Below are positions 53,833-64,000 of a stretch of 64,000 nt of DNA, piece by piece (position 1 is the first letter of the stretch; the number at the start of each line of letters is the position of its first letter). Source of the DNA: Anniella stebbinsi (Eukaryota; Chordata; Lepidosauria; Squamata; Anniellidae). The stretch covers positions 105,990,609-106,054,608 of the forward strand of contig JARDYH010000003.1 of assembly GCA_029215795.1 (NCBI GenBank). The letters are read 5' to 3'. The notes under the pieces were generated by a model, which searched no databases, was not told where the DNA came from, and saw nothing but the letters and a program-made list of their open reading frames with translations. Made by a program: the position numbers and the translations under genes.

Positions 53833-55570
53833 GTTACAACATGGACACAGATTTCTGCAAGGGGCAGGGGAGGCAGAGAGTTCTTGCCGTGAGGGTGTTG
53901 TTTGCAGCAGCATCCCGTTGTTCACCAGTGTCATTCCAACATAATAGAGACCAGGCACATCTCACCACTCATGCTCAGAAATCAAATTTTAAAAAATCTG
54001 GAGCTGGAGGGGGTGAGGCGTTAAGACTGAATCCTGATGAACGGCAACCACAGCAAACACTATGTTGTTTTAAAACATCTCTAAAACTTCCCCAAGAGGG
54101 ACGGAACAAGGACAGCAATTGATTGGCGAGGGAATGCTCCCAGTAAACCGGGATCACTGGAGCATGCATAGCCTAGGACAAGAGTGGGAAACGCTTCACA
54201 CCGGACAACTAGGGCCGAGCTGGCTCTCTCACAAATTGAAGCTGCCTTTCGATTGCTGCAGGAGTGATTCAAAGGTGACACAATAGAAGAAAAGGGAAGG
54301 AACGCCAGGGCTTGTCTGAGAACTCAACCGTAGGCCTGTGCTGAAAGATCTTATTCTGACGGAGCCTAAACGATGCCGACTTTACCAGTAAAAGCTGTTC
54401 CACCAGTGTGCAGAGGGCTTATAGCTGCATTCACCATGGCCCCACACAGCTCTGCAATGAAGTCATTCTGTAGCCTGATTAAAACAACATCTTCTAATTC
54501 ACTTTTTGTTATAATTTACAATCTCTTTCCTTTGGCTGAACCTGCTGGCCATCCTGGAGGTGAACAAAGAGAATGTGCTAAAGTTGCCAATTCAAGGGCT
54601 GGGTGTCGGAGGAAGGCTTTTGTTTCCAGAGGGTGTATTTATTTGGGAGACTGTTCATCAAAGCCTCACAGAGCCTTGCAAATCTCCAGTTAAGTGCCTG
54701 ATCTATATCCCCGTTTCTCCAAATCCTGTAGCAAACTAACTTAATTGTAACTTACTCCAATATCCTAGGTTTATTTTCCCCGCACATTAGATGATAACAT
54801 TGCAACATGGTTTCTTTCTTTTTAAAACAAACAAACAAACACTACTGGATTTTGTTTAAGTATTATAACAAGTAACCCACAAGTATAAAACACAAACATG
54901 AATCAGACATATAATGAATTCCCATCTCATAGAAAGGATAAATATACAATTCGAAATACACAATTTGTTGTATCAAGTATACTTTCAAGTTACTTAAATT
55001 GCAATATGCCATTCAATATTACACAAAAAAACTTGATATTGAATAAAAGTTACTTCCCCCTCCCCCCCCCCCCCATTTTGTCTCATTCTATGGTGTTATC
55101 ATTGCTAATTTAGCCATTGACCTTATTTTGATCAGCAATTCTGGAACTAAGGAAATATTTGCTGATTTCCATATGGAAGCTTACAAACTTCTTGCTGCTA
55201 ATAAAATGTTGTTAACCAGCAAGCATTTTATTTGAACCTCTAATATCCTTTGTTAAATCACCCAGCTGAATAATTTCTGGGTCAAAGTGTTAACCAATGT
55301 CCTGTAATGTCTTTTATTTAAGACATTATTCTCTTCAAAAATGTTTTTATGAAAAAGTAACTCAACAGTTCATGCTCAAAATACATGGATCCCCGTGAAC
55401 ACACATTACCTGAAAAGTCTATTGCACTTTGTTGTGAAGAATAAATAACAGGTGCCTTTCAAAACAAGTTCAGGACATGCAATAAAGAAAGTGGGTGAGG
55501 GAATGGCAATTGTCTCTTGGTTGCCAGCTAATTAGAAGCTTGAATGAGTGTGGAACAAAAATCTGGTTGA
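53833..55570. other. Unassigned stretch
   Basis: Small ORFs without motifs, an (AAAC)n patch at 54827-54840 and a C-tract at 55058-55072. No gene recognised. Confidence 0.4.
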
Positions 55571-55571
55571 A

Positions 55572-55660
55572 CATTAGAGGCTGGTGGCTCCGAGGTCAGT
55601 CTGGCTGTGACTCCATTCTAGGTTTCAGTCAGAACTAGTAAAGGAGCTATCCAAAATATT
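55572..55660. mobile_element. Partial copy of miniature element C
   Basis: gaggctggtggctccgaggtcagt and aggtttcagtcagaacta match the arm of the element at 26487-26652. Confidence 0.65.
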
Positions 55661-55979
55661 TGGGGGTTCAGCACATGAAAGCCATCAGCCCTCACTGCTC
55701 AAGATCTGCATTCTTTTGCATCTTACGCAAGACATTAGGCAATATGGACGCTGAGGTGACCATTGACATAATATTTGCTGAAGTCAAGGCAATCAGTGGT
55801 ATTACCTTGATAAACATCTTGAAATATGTATCCACACAGATAATTAAAACCCATATACAAGTATTGTGTAGCACTAGGGACATGCTCCCGTCCCCTGGAC
55901 CAGAATGCTCAGAATTATTTTGAGATGGAAAATGAAATCAGGGAGGCATTCAAATGAGGAAATGTTGTATTAACAGGTA

Positions 55980-57190
55980 ACACTATTACTTTGGATAAAT
56001 GCATGTTTCAGTCACAACAAAGAAGTTAAATTTCTTGATGCCCTAAATGACTCTCCCCTAGAACAGTTGATTATGAAACCGACTAGTGGGGAGGTGAACC
56101 TAGACTTAATCCTAAATGGTGCTATCTGGAACTTAGATTTGAATGCTGTCAAAACCCATCGGAGACAGTGACCACAGTGCTGTCATATTTAATTTATATG
56201 TATGTGGACAATTGCCAAGGGAGTCCAAAATATTCTCATTTGATTTCAAAAAAGGAAATTTATCTAAAGTGAGGGAACTGGTAAAGAGGAAGCTGAAAGG
56301 GTTACGTCTCTCTAAAATACTTGGACTTTGCTAAAAAACACAAATGGAAGTTCAGCTATTAGGTCAGGAACGAACTCGAAATGTTCACCAGCATGGTTAA
56401 TGAGCAGTGTCAAGGAAGCTATTAGAGAAAAGGCAGCTTCCTTCAGAAAATGGTTCTTGCCCAAATGAGAAGAACAAAAAGGAACACAAACTTACACAAA
56501 GGAAATGTGAGCAGACAAAAGGGGATGGAAAAAAGCATTTTGAGGAAAACATCACTCGTAACATCAAGGCTCCTGAGCAAACCTAGAAGTCATGGAATAA
56601 AAGGAGAGGTCCTCTTATGGAACAGTAGGTGATTAAAGAACACAGAGAGAAGGAATTATCCTAATGGAGGAATGAAAACAGTGGGGCCCCACAGGGATCT
56701 GTATTGGGAACAATGCTTTTCAACTTGTTCATAAATAATCTGGAATTATGAATGAATAGTCAGGCGGCCAAGTTTGCTGACGGCTCTCAATTATTTAGGG
56801 TGGTCAAAAAACACAAACAAAATAGGTACTGTGACGAGCTCCAAAAGGATCTCTCCAAACTAGACATCAAACAGCAAATGCAGTTCAATGAAAGCGTAAA
56901 GTGATGTACAGAGCTAAACTGTAGGATTTGCTACCACACGCTGTAGTGATGGCCACCAATTTGGATGGCTTAAAAAGAGATTAGACAAATGCATGAGGGA
57001 GAAGGCTTTCGATGACTATAGATCCTCATGGCTATCTACTACCTCTAGCATCAGAGCTAGAATGCTGGGAAATCCACACAGGAGGCTGCAGTTGCTCTCA
57101 CATCCTGCTTGTGGGTTTGGCAGCTCTGTGAACAGAATGCTGGGCGAATGGATCCTTGGCCCAATTCAGCATTGCACTTCTTATGTTTTT
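55980..57190 (+). pseudogene. CR1/L3-type LINE with endonuclease, reverse-transcriptase and 3' end remnants
   Basis: The order is that of a CR1-type ORF2 with internal deletions. Endonuclease C-terminus: IGDSDHSAVIFNL near 56160-56200, which keeps the catalytic SDH. A linker follows (about 56200-56340). Reverse-transcriptase part: GPHRDL...MLFNLFINNLEL then KFADGSQLF near 56700-56800, where the DD box has become DG. The thumb-palm stretch ELQKDLSKLDIKQQMQFN follows, and the 3' tail ggatccttggcccaattcagcattgcacttcttatgtt ends near 57188. Stops and missing blocks show that it is dead. Confidence 0.75.
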
Positions 57191-57439
57191 AAGTACACAC
57201 AGGCATTACAGTGGTGGCTCAACAAATCAATTAATGTTTCTTTGCCTCCAGCCATTACTTGAACAATTACTTGGCAATCTTACTCCTAATACATGCCCAC
57301 AAACACTAGTCTCTGTGGACTTATCAGAACAAGACACCTCAAGCATTAATTGAACACGCAAAACTACATGTAAATAAATAAATACCAACCAGCCTCACTT
57401 TGGAAAGTCTAGCTATTCAGGCTGATAGCATGCCCAATT
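57191..57439. other. Short unassigned stretch
   Basis: No feature seen; an (AAAT)n patch at 57371-57383. Confidence 0.4.
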
Positions 57440-57447
57440 GTCTAAAC

Positions 57448-57573
57448 CATGGGTAGGCAATGTGGTTGCCCTCCAGATGTTTCAGATCACTACTTCCATC
57501 AGCCTTGAGCCAATGGACATCTGGCCAGGGCTAATGAGAGTTGTAGTGCAATGATCCAGGGGGCCTACCTCTG
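57448..57573. mobile_element. hAT non-autonomous element with perfect 8-bp target duplication
   Basis: The ends catgggtaggc (57448) and gcctacctctg (to 57573) are inverted with two differences. gtctaaac precedes the left end (57440-57447) and follows the right end (57574-57581). Eight-base duplications are the hallmark of hAT transposase. The interior has tgccctccagatgtt and a gagttgtagt motif as in family D. Confidence 0.85.
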
Positions 57574-57581
57574 GTCTAAAC

Positions 57582-58179
57582 GTCACATCTCTGTCCCTTT
57601 TTTCTTGTTAACAATTTAGACTGCAATCCTATACACACTTACTTGGGAGCAAATCAATGGGTCCTACTTCTGAGTAGAAATGGATAGAATTGCACTGGTA
57701 AAGAGTTTAGAATTTTACAGCTCTCCAGTATCAAAGCTGATATTGTAGAACTGGAAAAGGTGCATAGAGAAGCTGGATTTTTAAAATGCAATATATAGTC
57801 ATGGCAGCCATTTTGTCAGAGCACCCACAACGGTCTAAACATTCCATATGTGCCAACTGACTTGAAAAGGTTGTGGATCCCTGACATGCACATATACATG
57901 AGCAAAACATGATAAAAGTTTTTAGCTGAAAATCACAGTGCACTAAGGCAATAACTGGTTTCCAGATGTGGCAATAACAATAGATAATCAGCCAAAGATT
58001 AGAATAGTCAGGGCTCCTTAGGTCAGGTGGCCTCAACCATTTTGTATTCATGGGCACATTTGGGACTTTGAGCAACTGCTGTGGGTGCCACCACAAAATG
58101 ACTTCCATAGTGGATGTGGCTAGTCACATAATGTCTGCTAAGGGGCCTGTCTAGTCAAAAATAAGCTAAAGATGGGGGG

Positions 58180-58226
<47 letters not shown>

Positions 58227-58540
58227 GACTGCCCTAACATTTTCCAAGGCTTTTCCTAAAATATTTTTTTAAAGGGAACAGGGAGGGGAGAGCTTTGTGG
58301 GTGCCATGTTGTGCCCCCCTGCCTTAGGCAATAACTAATACTGCAGTCTCTATAACAGTCTAAACCATTCCTATTATTTTAATTTGCACCAAACTTTGTT
58401 CAGCAAGCTATTCTCACAAATGGTCCCTAAAACAGAGTTGAAACCAATTTTATGTTGTCCAGATATTTTCTGAATACTGTATTTGCTGTATATTTTGTTT
58501 ATATCATAGATATGTAATATTTTTTATATCTGACAGTTTG
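57582..58540. other. Unassigned stretch with (AG)n
   Basis: (AG)n at 58181-58222. Bases 57610-57690 (caatcctatacacacttacttggga, then cctacttctgagtag) are a common dispersed fragment of squamate genomes. No gene. Confidence 0.45.
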
Positions 58541-58930
58541 AGACCAAGGCCCTTTCCAAACCAGGCGTTTTGCCTGGGATTGCCCCTAGGGGCTCCCTGC
58601 AAGTCCAAATGACACACAGGAAGTCCTGGGGGCAGGGAGGGGGAGGTGGCCACGGGATTTTCCAGGGATAAGGCAACCCTGAAAAATCCCAATTTTTCTG
58701 CAGTCCCAGGAAGTTACCAGGACTGCGGAAAATATGGCACCACGCAGCTCCATGCCCATAAGGGGAGGTGGTGGCACCGGCTTCTCCACCCCGGGAGGGT
58801 AAGGAGGGGGTGGGGCCCCGTGCTCCTCCCGGGTTATAAGGGAGAAAATGGCATCTGCGATGACCTGGGAGTAGCCCGGGTCATCGCACAATGAGGTGTG
58901 TATTAGGGCAACGAACACAGAAGCACAGAA
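58541..58930. other. GC-rich segment with several hairpins
   Basis: Higher GC than its surroundings, with inverted strings such as tgggattgcccctaggggc, ctgcagtcccagg with ccaggactgcgg, and gatgacctggga with cccgggtcatc. It looks like the body of a DNA element, but the ends could not be fixed. Confidence 0.4.
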
Positions 58931-60087
58931 GCACTTCCGGGTTCACCCCTCTGCTGGCCCAAGAGGGAATACGGAGAGCTGAACCTCAAACTGGTGTCTG
59001 ATGGAGAATGTATTAGTAAATAGTCCAACAAGGTTCAGTACACCTCTCCTTCAAGCGCAATAGTAGGAAATCACCCTATTTCAAAAAAGGAGCTTTCGCA
59101 GAGTTCACCCAGGATAGACTGAATGTGATAGACCGGAGTGAAGAGCTTAAATTTCAAATTCAAACACATGTTTCAAAACAGAAAATTTGCATTCAAAATG
59201 TGAATGGTGATGTTGGATATTTTGGGGGATGGAGCACATTTCAAATTTGTACAAATGTTAATTTTGGCTATGCTTGATGCTTCTTACATTTTTCAACGAA
59301 CACAAAGCATGGGTTGCGAAAATGTCCTAAGACGATTCAAATGTATCTTTGAGACTCAAAATCATAAGCATAATTTAACTACTATAGCCAAATGGTTGTT
59401 GTTTTCCTGCCAAGCTTTGGAAAACTAAACAGGGAATAAAATGCTTTCAAGATCTTATTTCCCACAATCCTTTTCTATAAGCACCCACAGTCCTCCAGCA
59501 TTTCCCTTTTCTGATTGGCTAATGACATCATCTGCTGTTATTCCTCTTCTTCTACGCCCTATTTTCCCTGGTCTGTCTTAGATGCAACATCTTCCTGTGG
59601 GCTTTGGATTTGATTTGTATTTTTATTGGCGAGACCTTGCAACCTTGAAAATATGAGGCTATTTCAGGCAAAAGTGCTCTTTTTTTTCTACTCAATGTTT
59701 TTTCAGAGTCTGCAGCCACACCCCTGACCTTTCCTCCAACCATACAAGCAGAAAAAAATGTGTTATTTCCACCCTGAGTGTAGTTAACAAGTGATGTAGA
59801 GAGATTGATAGGGATTGTTGGATAAAATGGAAATATATCTCCCAACATCAGAAAAAGGTTGGAGAAAGACAGAAAAGCAAAACCAACCATATCTAAAGTA
59901 TTACATTTTCCACTCCTTGAATTAGCGTAGTTCCATTTCAACCAGAATAAGTCTTTTCTGCACTAAAGTTTCTTTAGACTTCCATAGGGGAGCACAAGTG
60001 TTACTAGCCACTTACGGATGTTTGCAGGTCCTTTTGATGACACCGTCCACCTCCTGTGCATCTCCTGCTCGTGTTTTTTCCATGACA

Positions 60088-60119
<32 letters not shown>

Positions 60120-60934
60120 TCTATTAGAAAGACCATGCTCCTAACTTTTCCTTTTCGATAGACATACTACTAATCTGAGCTTCACTAAAATTCTGAATTT
60201 CTGCCTGTGAAGGCATTTGAATGCTGGCCTTTCCCACCTACGTATGATGGTCTATCCACTGTATCACCATACATTGGGCTCAGAATGTTTTGTCCCCCAT
60301 AATACCTCCCAATGGAGACTCATCCTGCCCAGGATCTAGCCTATAAAATAACTATCCGCTCTTCCTGGAACACCTGGGTGTTCCTTAATGGCTTTCCTTT
60401 AAAGGACTTGTAAGATCTAATGTGATTATAGTGTTGGATGATCTGCTGATGATTGCAGAAGAATTCACAGACCTTGATTTTCTCCTTTCCGTCTTGGGAA
60501 ACATCCTACGCTCACCATAGCACAAATTTTACATGGTAATTTAACAGGCTGCCTCTGTCTGTGTGGACATCTGCATAATTGAAGGCCAAAGCTTAATACA
60601 CAATTAGTGATAGGTTTTCAGCTGGTATGAGCACAACGCTGCAATCATGACATTATAGGGCAGTCACATATTTTGATGTGGTCTTAGTATAACATGCAAA
60701 GAAGAGATGGCATCATTTTGTCCAGCTGAAATAGTGGCAATGAATCTAAGGTTTCCCCATAGGCTGGAACAAAAATTGCTACTAAAACAAATGACTTCTT
60801 TTTAATCAGTCATTTGAATTTGCTGGAGCTGTATTCAGAGCTGCAACTTATTCAGAAAAGAAAAATTAACTGCTATTATTTTGTATATTAAAATTAGGGT
60901 TGCCAGTTTTTATTTTCACGTTGGAAAAGACATG
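58931..60934. other. Unassigned stretch
   Basis: AT-rich with one (AT)n run at 60089-60119. The 129-codon minus frame at 59552-59941 has no domain. Confidence 0.4.
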
Positions 60935-61094
60935 GAGCCTATCTACACCTGCAGGATAAAACATTTTGAAAATATTTTGAAAACTGTATATGGAGTATGT
61001 CCTGGGCCCCAACAGTTCTCAAAACTGTTATAAATAGTTTTAAACTGTTTTAAACCGTTTTAAACCGTTTTAAAGCAGTAGTGTAGATAGGCTC
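60935..61094. mobile_element. Miniature element, family B, copy 3 (best ends)
   Basis: gagcctatctacac at the left and gtgtagataggctc at the right are perfect inverted 14-mers. The body has gtcctgggccccaacagtt and three taaaccgttttaaa-like units. It is about 160 bp with no ORF. Confidence 0.85.
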
Positions 61095-61155
61095 ATGGTC
61101 TGAGCAAGTAGAAATATTTTCCTGAAAAATATAAGTATCTTTGATGACATTATTG

Positions 61156-61412
61156 ACTCAGTTCACATGTAATGGTGGGTTAATTGATTAACCCATGGCT
61201 TGTTGTTGGGTTAACTCTGGATTGTTTAACCCCTAAACAACCCAGAGTGTCCAGGTTCAGGTGTTACATTAACATGCTACAAACGGCAAATCGTAGCTTG
61301 TAAATTGAAAACGGAAGTGATGAGTGTGCTGGAAGCAGCCCGCTTGCTTGCTCCTGCCCTGCAATTTGTGGGTTAATTAACACATGATTGCCCATTACAT
61401 GCGAAACAGACC
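61156..61412. mobile_element. Miniature element with gttcacatgtaatgg ends
   Basis: gttcacatgtaatggtgggttaatt at the left and ttaattaacacatgattgcccattacatgcgaaac at the right form imperfect inverted ends. Internal gggttaa/ttaaccc pairs echo 42755-42950. Confidence 0.6.
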
Positions 61413-62277
61413 ATTGCTTTCCCTGCTCAGTACTTCTTCAGTATTATTTCCCTCACCACCCACAATTGTTGCTACTCCCTCTTTCTGAAGTACCATATGG
61501 CTAATACCAGTCATGGATCATATAGTGGAAGAGATCACATCGTAACTATAGCTGACATGAGATTTTGGCTACATGATAAGATTACCGAAGGCAATTAAAA
61601 GGAATGAGCATGCACTTTTTCACAAGGAACTGCTGAAAATTATGGCTGAGCTGAAAGATTTTTAAACAGAACTTTTTACTTGAAATCTGGGAGGGTGGAT
61701 TTCCTGAAATGCCCTCCACCCGACTACTTTTTGCTGCCACCACATGCTTTGCAGTCCTGGTTAATCTGGTGCTAAAAGGGTTAAATTATGTATGGAAGAG
61801 GCAACTTCAAACTAAATATGGCTAATTTGATCTGGAATGGTGAAGTGACCTGAGTGAGGATTTCATATCTGAAAGCCCCCCAGATGTATATTCCAGACCC
61901 ATGAGCCATGGGCATGAAGACCTTGAAGTCTTGATTCTATGCTAATTGATGCTAAGACTTGCAGGACTGTCTTAGAAGAAAAGGCGAAAAAACCCCAGTT
62001 GACTTTAAAAGAGGCTTCACAGAGCTTGTTCAAGGCCACAGTGTGCCAGCAGAGCTGAACGAGAGAACTGAGCATGCTCAGATATCCACTAGGAGAAGGA
62101 AAAAGACTGTTTTGATGTCTCGAGGTATAATCCTGCTGATAAGAGAATGTCCTTACTCAACACTAGTTGGGCAGGGGAAGTCTTAGCCCTGAGCACATGT
62201 GACACTTGGGAGGAGGTGTTTGGGCAGATATGACCAAATATGTCCGAAGATGAACGTGAGTTCAAAGAAGATGTACC
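61413..62277. other. Unassigned stretch
   Basis: No recognisable feature; ORFs are short and without motifs. Confidence 0.4.
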
Positions 62278-62650
62278 AGACTCAAGGCGGTTTACAAATT
62301 AAACCATGTACAGTTAAAAACAGATAGAGATATACAAAAAATAAGAATATAATTAAACACAGTACAATATTAAAACATTTTAAATACAAATAATAATAAC
62401 AAAAAACACCAACATATAAACAACGCATCAACAGAGGTCCAAGCTCCAACAGAAAAGTTTCAGCCTGCCTCCGAAAGCACACCAAGGAGGGAGCCAGTCT
62501 CGCTTCCTTGGGAAGGGAGTTCCAGAGCCCCGGGGCAGCATACCCACCAGGTACGGGCAGGCTCCTAAGGGAGAATACGGTCCTCAGAGAACCTGCTTTG
62601 CCTTTGTAGGGGATGGGGGAGTGGAGGGGTGGTTGTTCTGTGCAGAGAAA
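62278..62650 (-). pseudogene. CR1/L2-type LINE 3' end, minus strand
   Basis: The minus frame reads GGYAAPGLWNSLPKEARLAPSLVCFRRQAETFLL, matching the LWN-x-LP...F-RQ-KTFL block of the 1-3190 family, then an A-rich 3' UTR and caaggcggttt tail (+ sense) near 62282. The frame is open across the coding end. Confidence 0.78.
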
Positions 62651-62853
62651 GCAGGGAGTACCATAGCCCTGGGTGGTAAGCTCTAAACCTGTCCTTCTAT
62701 GCCCCCCACAGTACCAAAATAACCCCCATAACTTTGCCTCCCATGAATAGCAAAGATGGCATTTGGGATCTGCTCTACAAAAACATTTATTTAACAATGT
62801 GAGTAGTTTCAGCTCAGTTCTAATACAGGTGGTAAACAGGTGAGGTGCAAAGT

Positions 62854-63026
62854 TAGGCTGACCATATGAAAAGGAGGACAGGGCTCATGTGACTTTAACA
62901 GTTGTAGAGAAAAGGGAATTTCAGCCAGTGTCAGTTGTATGCAATTAGTCCCTGGTGAAATTCCCTCTTCATCACAACAGTTAAAGTTGCAGGGGCCCTG
63001 CCTTCTTTTGTATATGGTCACTCTAG
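62854..63026. mobile_element. Palindromic miniature element A, complete copy
   Basis: taggctgaccatatgaaaa at the left and tatatggtcactcta at the right. In between, gacaggg...ctttaacagttgt and acaacagttaaag...ccctgcc are inverted. The TA at both edges could be the target duplication. Confidence 0.75.
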
Positions 63027-63330
63027 TATAGTGCCTGCACCTTTAACTATTGTGATGCAATATCCCATGATAATTTTAGAAGGTGCATTATCTCTGATCT
63101 TTTTAAAAGCAAGTTTACTGGGGGAAGGCATGGAAGAAGTCCTGGAGGTTGACAGTGTTATGTAAAGGACCCTCAAATTCCTTGAGCAGCCAATCATAAG
63201 TGTGCAATAAATCGCTAATGTACAGAAGCTCTGAGAGAACTTAAAATCAGTGCACATGGAAAAAGAAGGTATTTCAACTATCTTGTGGATAGTGCATTTC
63301 ATTTTCATCCTGAATCCATTGCCCGTCAGC
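63027..63330. other. Short unassigned stretch
   Basis: No motif recognised. Confidence 0.4.
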
Positions 63331-63338
63331 CTCTAGCA

Positions 63339-63639
63339 CAGGTGTGGGCAATGTATGGCCCTGCAGTCCTCAGCTTAATTTCCTGCAGCCCTCAGCCTAG
63401 TTTCAAAAATATGGGATCCATTCATACCTCTGGCAAAAGGGATCTACCTCTTCCCCAGCAGCTCACTATTGGGGGGGGGGGAGAGAGAGAGAGGGGGGGG
63501 GGGTGGCAGAAAGAAAAAGAAAAAAAATGATCCGCCCACCTTTGGCTCTGGCCTTCTTCACTCACTGGTGACATGTGGCCCCTGACAGATTACTCTCAAG
63601 GAAATGTGGCCCTTGACAGAAAATGTCTGCTCACCCCTG
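63339..63639. mobile_element. hAT-like element with CAGGTGTGGGCA ends
   Basis: caggtgtgggca at the left and tgctcacccctg at the right are inverted with two differences. Flanks ctctagca and ctctacag look like a worn 8-base duplication. tatggccctgcagtcc and gacatgtggcccctgaca are internal relics. It contains G-tracts and (GA)n at 63472-63501. Confidence 0.7.
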
Positions 63640-64000
63640 CTCTACAGTGTCAAAAGAAAGAGAGAGAAATAACCTCTGCTCATATTACTCACCACATTAA
63701 TTGTTTTATAAAAGGGCGGGGGAATGCAGGCCAAGGCAAGGGAAGAGCAACCACTTTCAATTCAGACCCTTCAGCTTTCCTGGCAGGAGGAAGGGAGCTT
63801 TCAGGGTCCTAAAAAGGCAGAAGACGTTTCTGGTACGCATAACAAAGATCCTGACTTTTAAATGTTACACATAAGGATGCCAATACAGAAGCCAGATTAG
63901 GCACCTTTATCCCCTGCATGTACACCTTTGGCTGGCTTTCGGGTTACTGCCAAAGACAGCAAGCAAAATGATGAAACGAAGTACCCCGTTCACCTTTTTT
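63640..64000. other. Unassigned end of window
   Basis: No feature recognised. Confidence 0.4.

Noticed and set aside
62282..62797. 171-codon minus ORF as a host gene
   Set aside because: Its middle is the C-terminal block of a LINE ORF2, followed by translated A-rich 3' UTR.

Overview
The window reads as non-coding DNA from a vertebrate nuclear genome, most likely a squamate reptile. No host gene could be recognised. The evidence is the repeat mix: CR1-type LINEs with octamer tails, an L1 with coiled-coil ORF1, a tRNA-derived SINE of the Sauria type, Penelope-like elements (PLEs), Ty3/gypsy and rare vertebrate Ty1/copia elements, a Helitron-like element and many hAT-like miniature elements. 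The coding capacity seen here belongs to mobile elements. The species assignment is inference.

Layout. 1-3190 is a CR1/L2-type LINE on the + strand, split by a 1.85-kb PLE (399-2244) that has 506-bp inverted arms, a GIY-YIG endonuclease ORF and a hammerhead-ribozyme-like fold in each arm. 3598-4865 holds two short inverted-repeat elements. 5751-7556 fits a non-autonomous Helitron. 8.7-10.6 kb contains dispersed DNA-element copies, and 11290-12008 is a minus-strand LTR with an adjoining polypurine tract. 13607-22608 is a nest: microsatellite, SINE, then a decayed Ty3/gypsy element (gag to integrase and one 226-bp 3' LTR) into which a Ty1/copia element (16258-20604, minus strand, two LTRs, 5-bp target duplication) has inserted inside the RNase H domain.

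22.6-44.0 kb is a graveyard: a roughly 147-bp repeat family, miniature elements, PLE, CR1, RLE-type LINE and L1 fragments. 44.15-44.76 kb is a young CR1 3' end. 45170-50959 is a full-length L1 with both ORFs open, flanked by 17-bp perfect target duplications, and it landed in an inverted/tandem array of the 147-bp repeat. 51.5-64 kb holds CR1 remnants, LINE tails and more miniature elements, one with a perfect 8-bp hAT-type duplication (57440-57581).

How the parts relate. The L1 could supply reverse transcription in trans. The CR1, PLE and copia elements are truncated or carry frameshifts. The order of insertion can be read from the nesting: LINE before PLE, gypsy before copia, 147-bp repeat before L1. 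No functional host operon, RNA gene or CRISPR array was seen.
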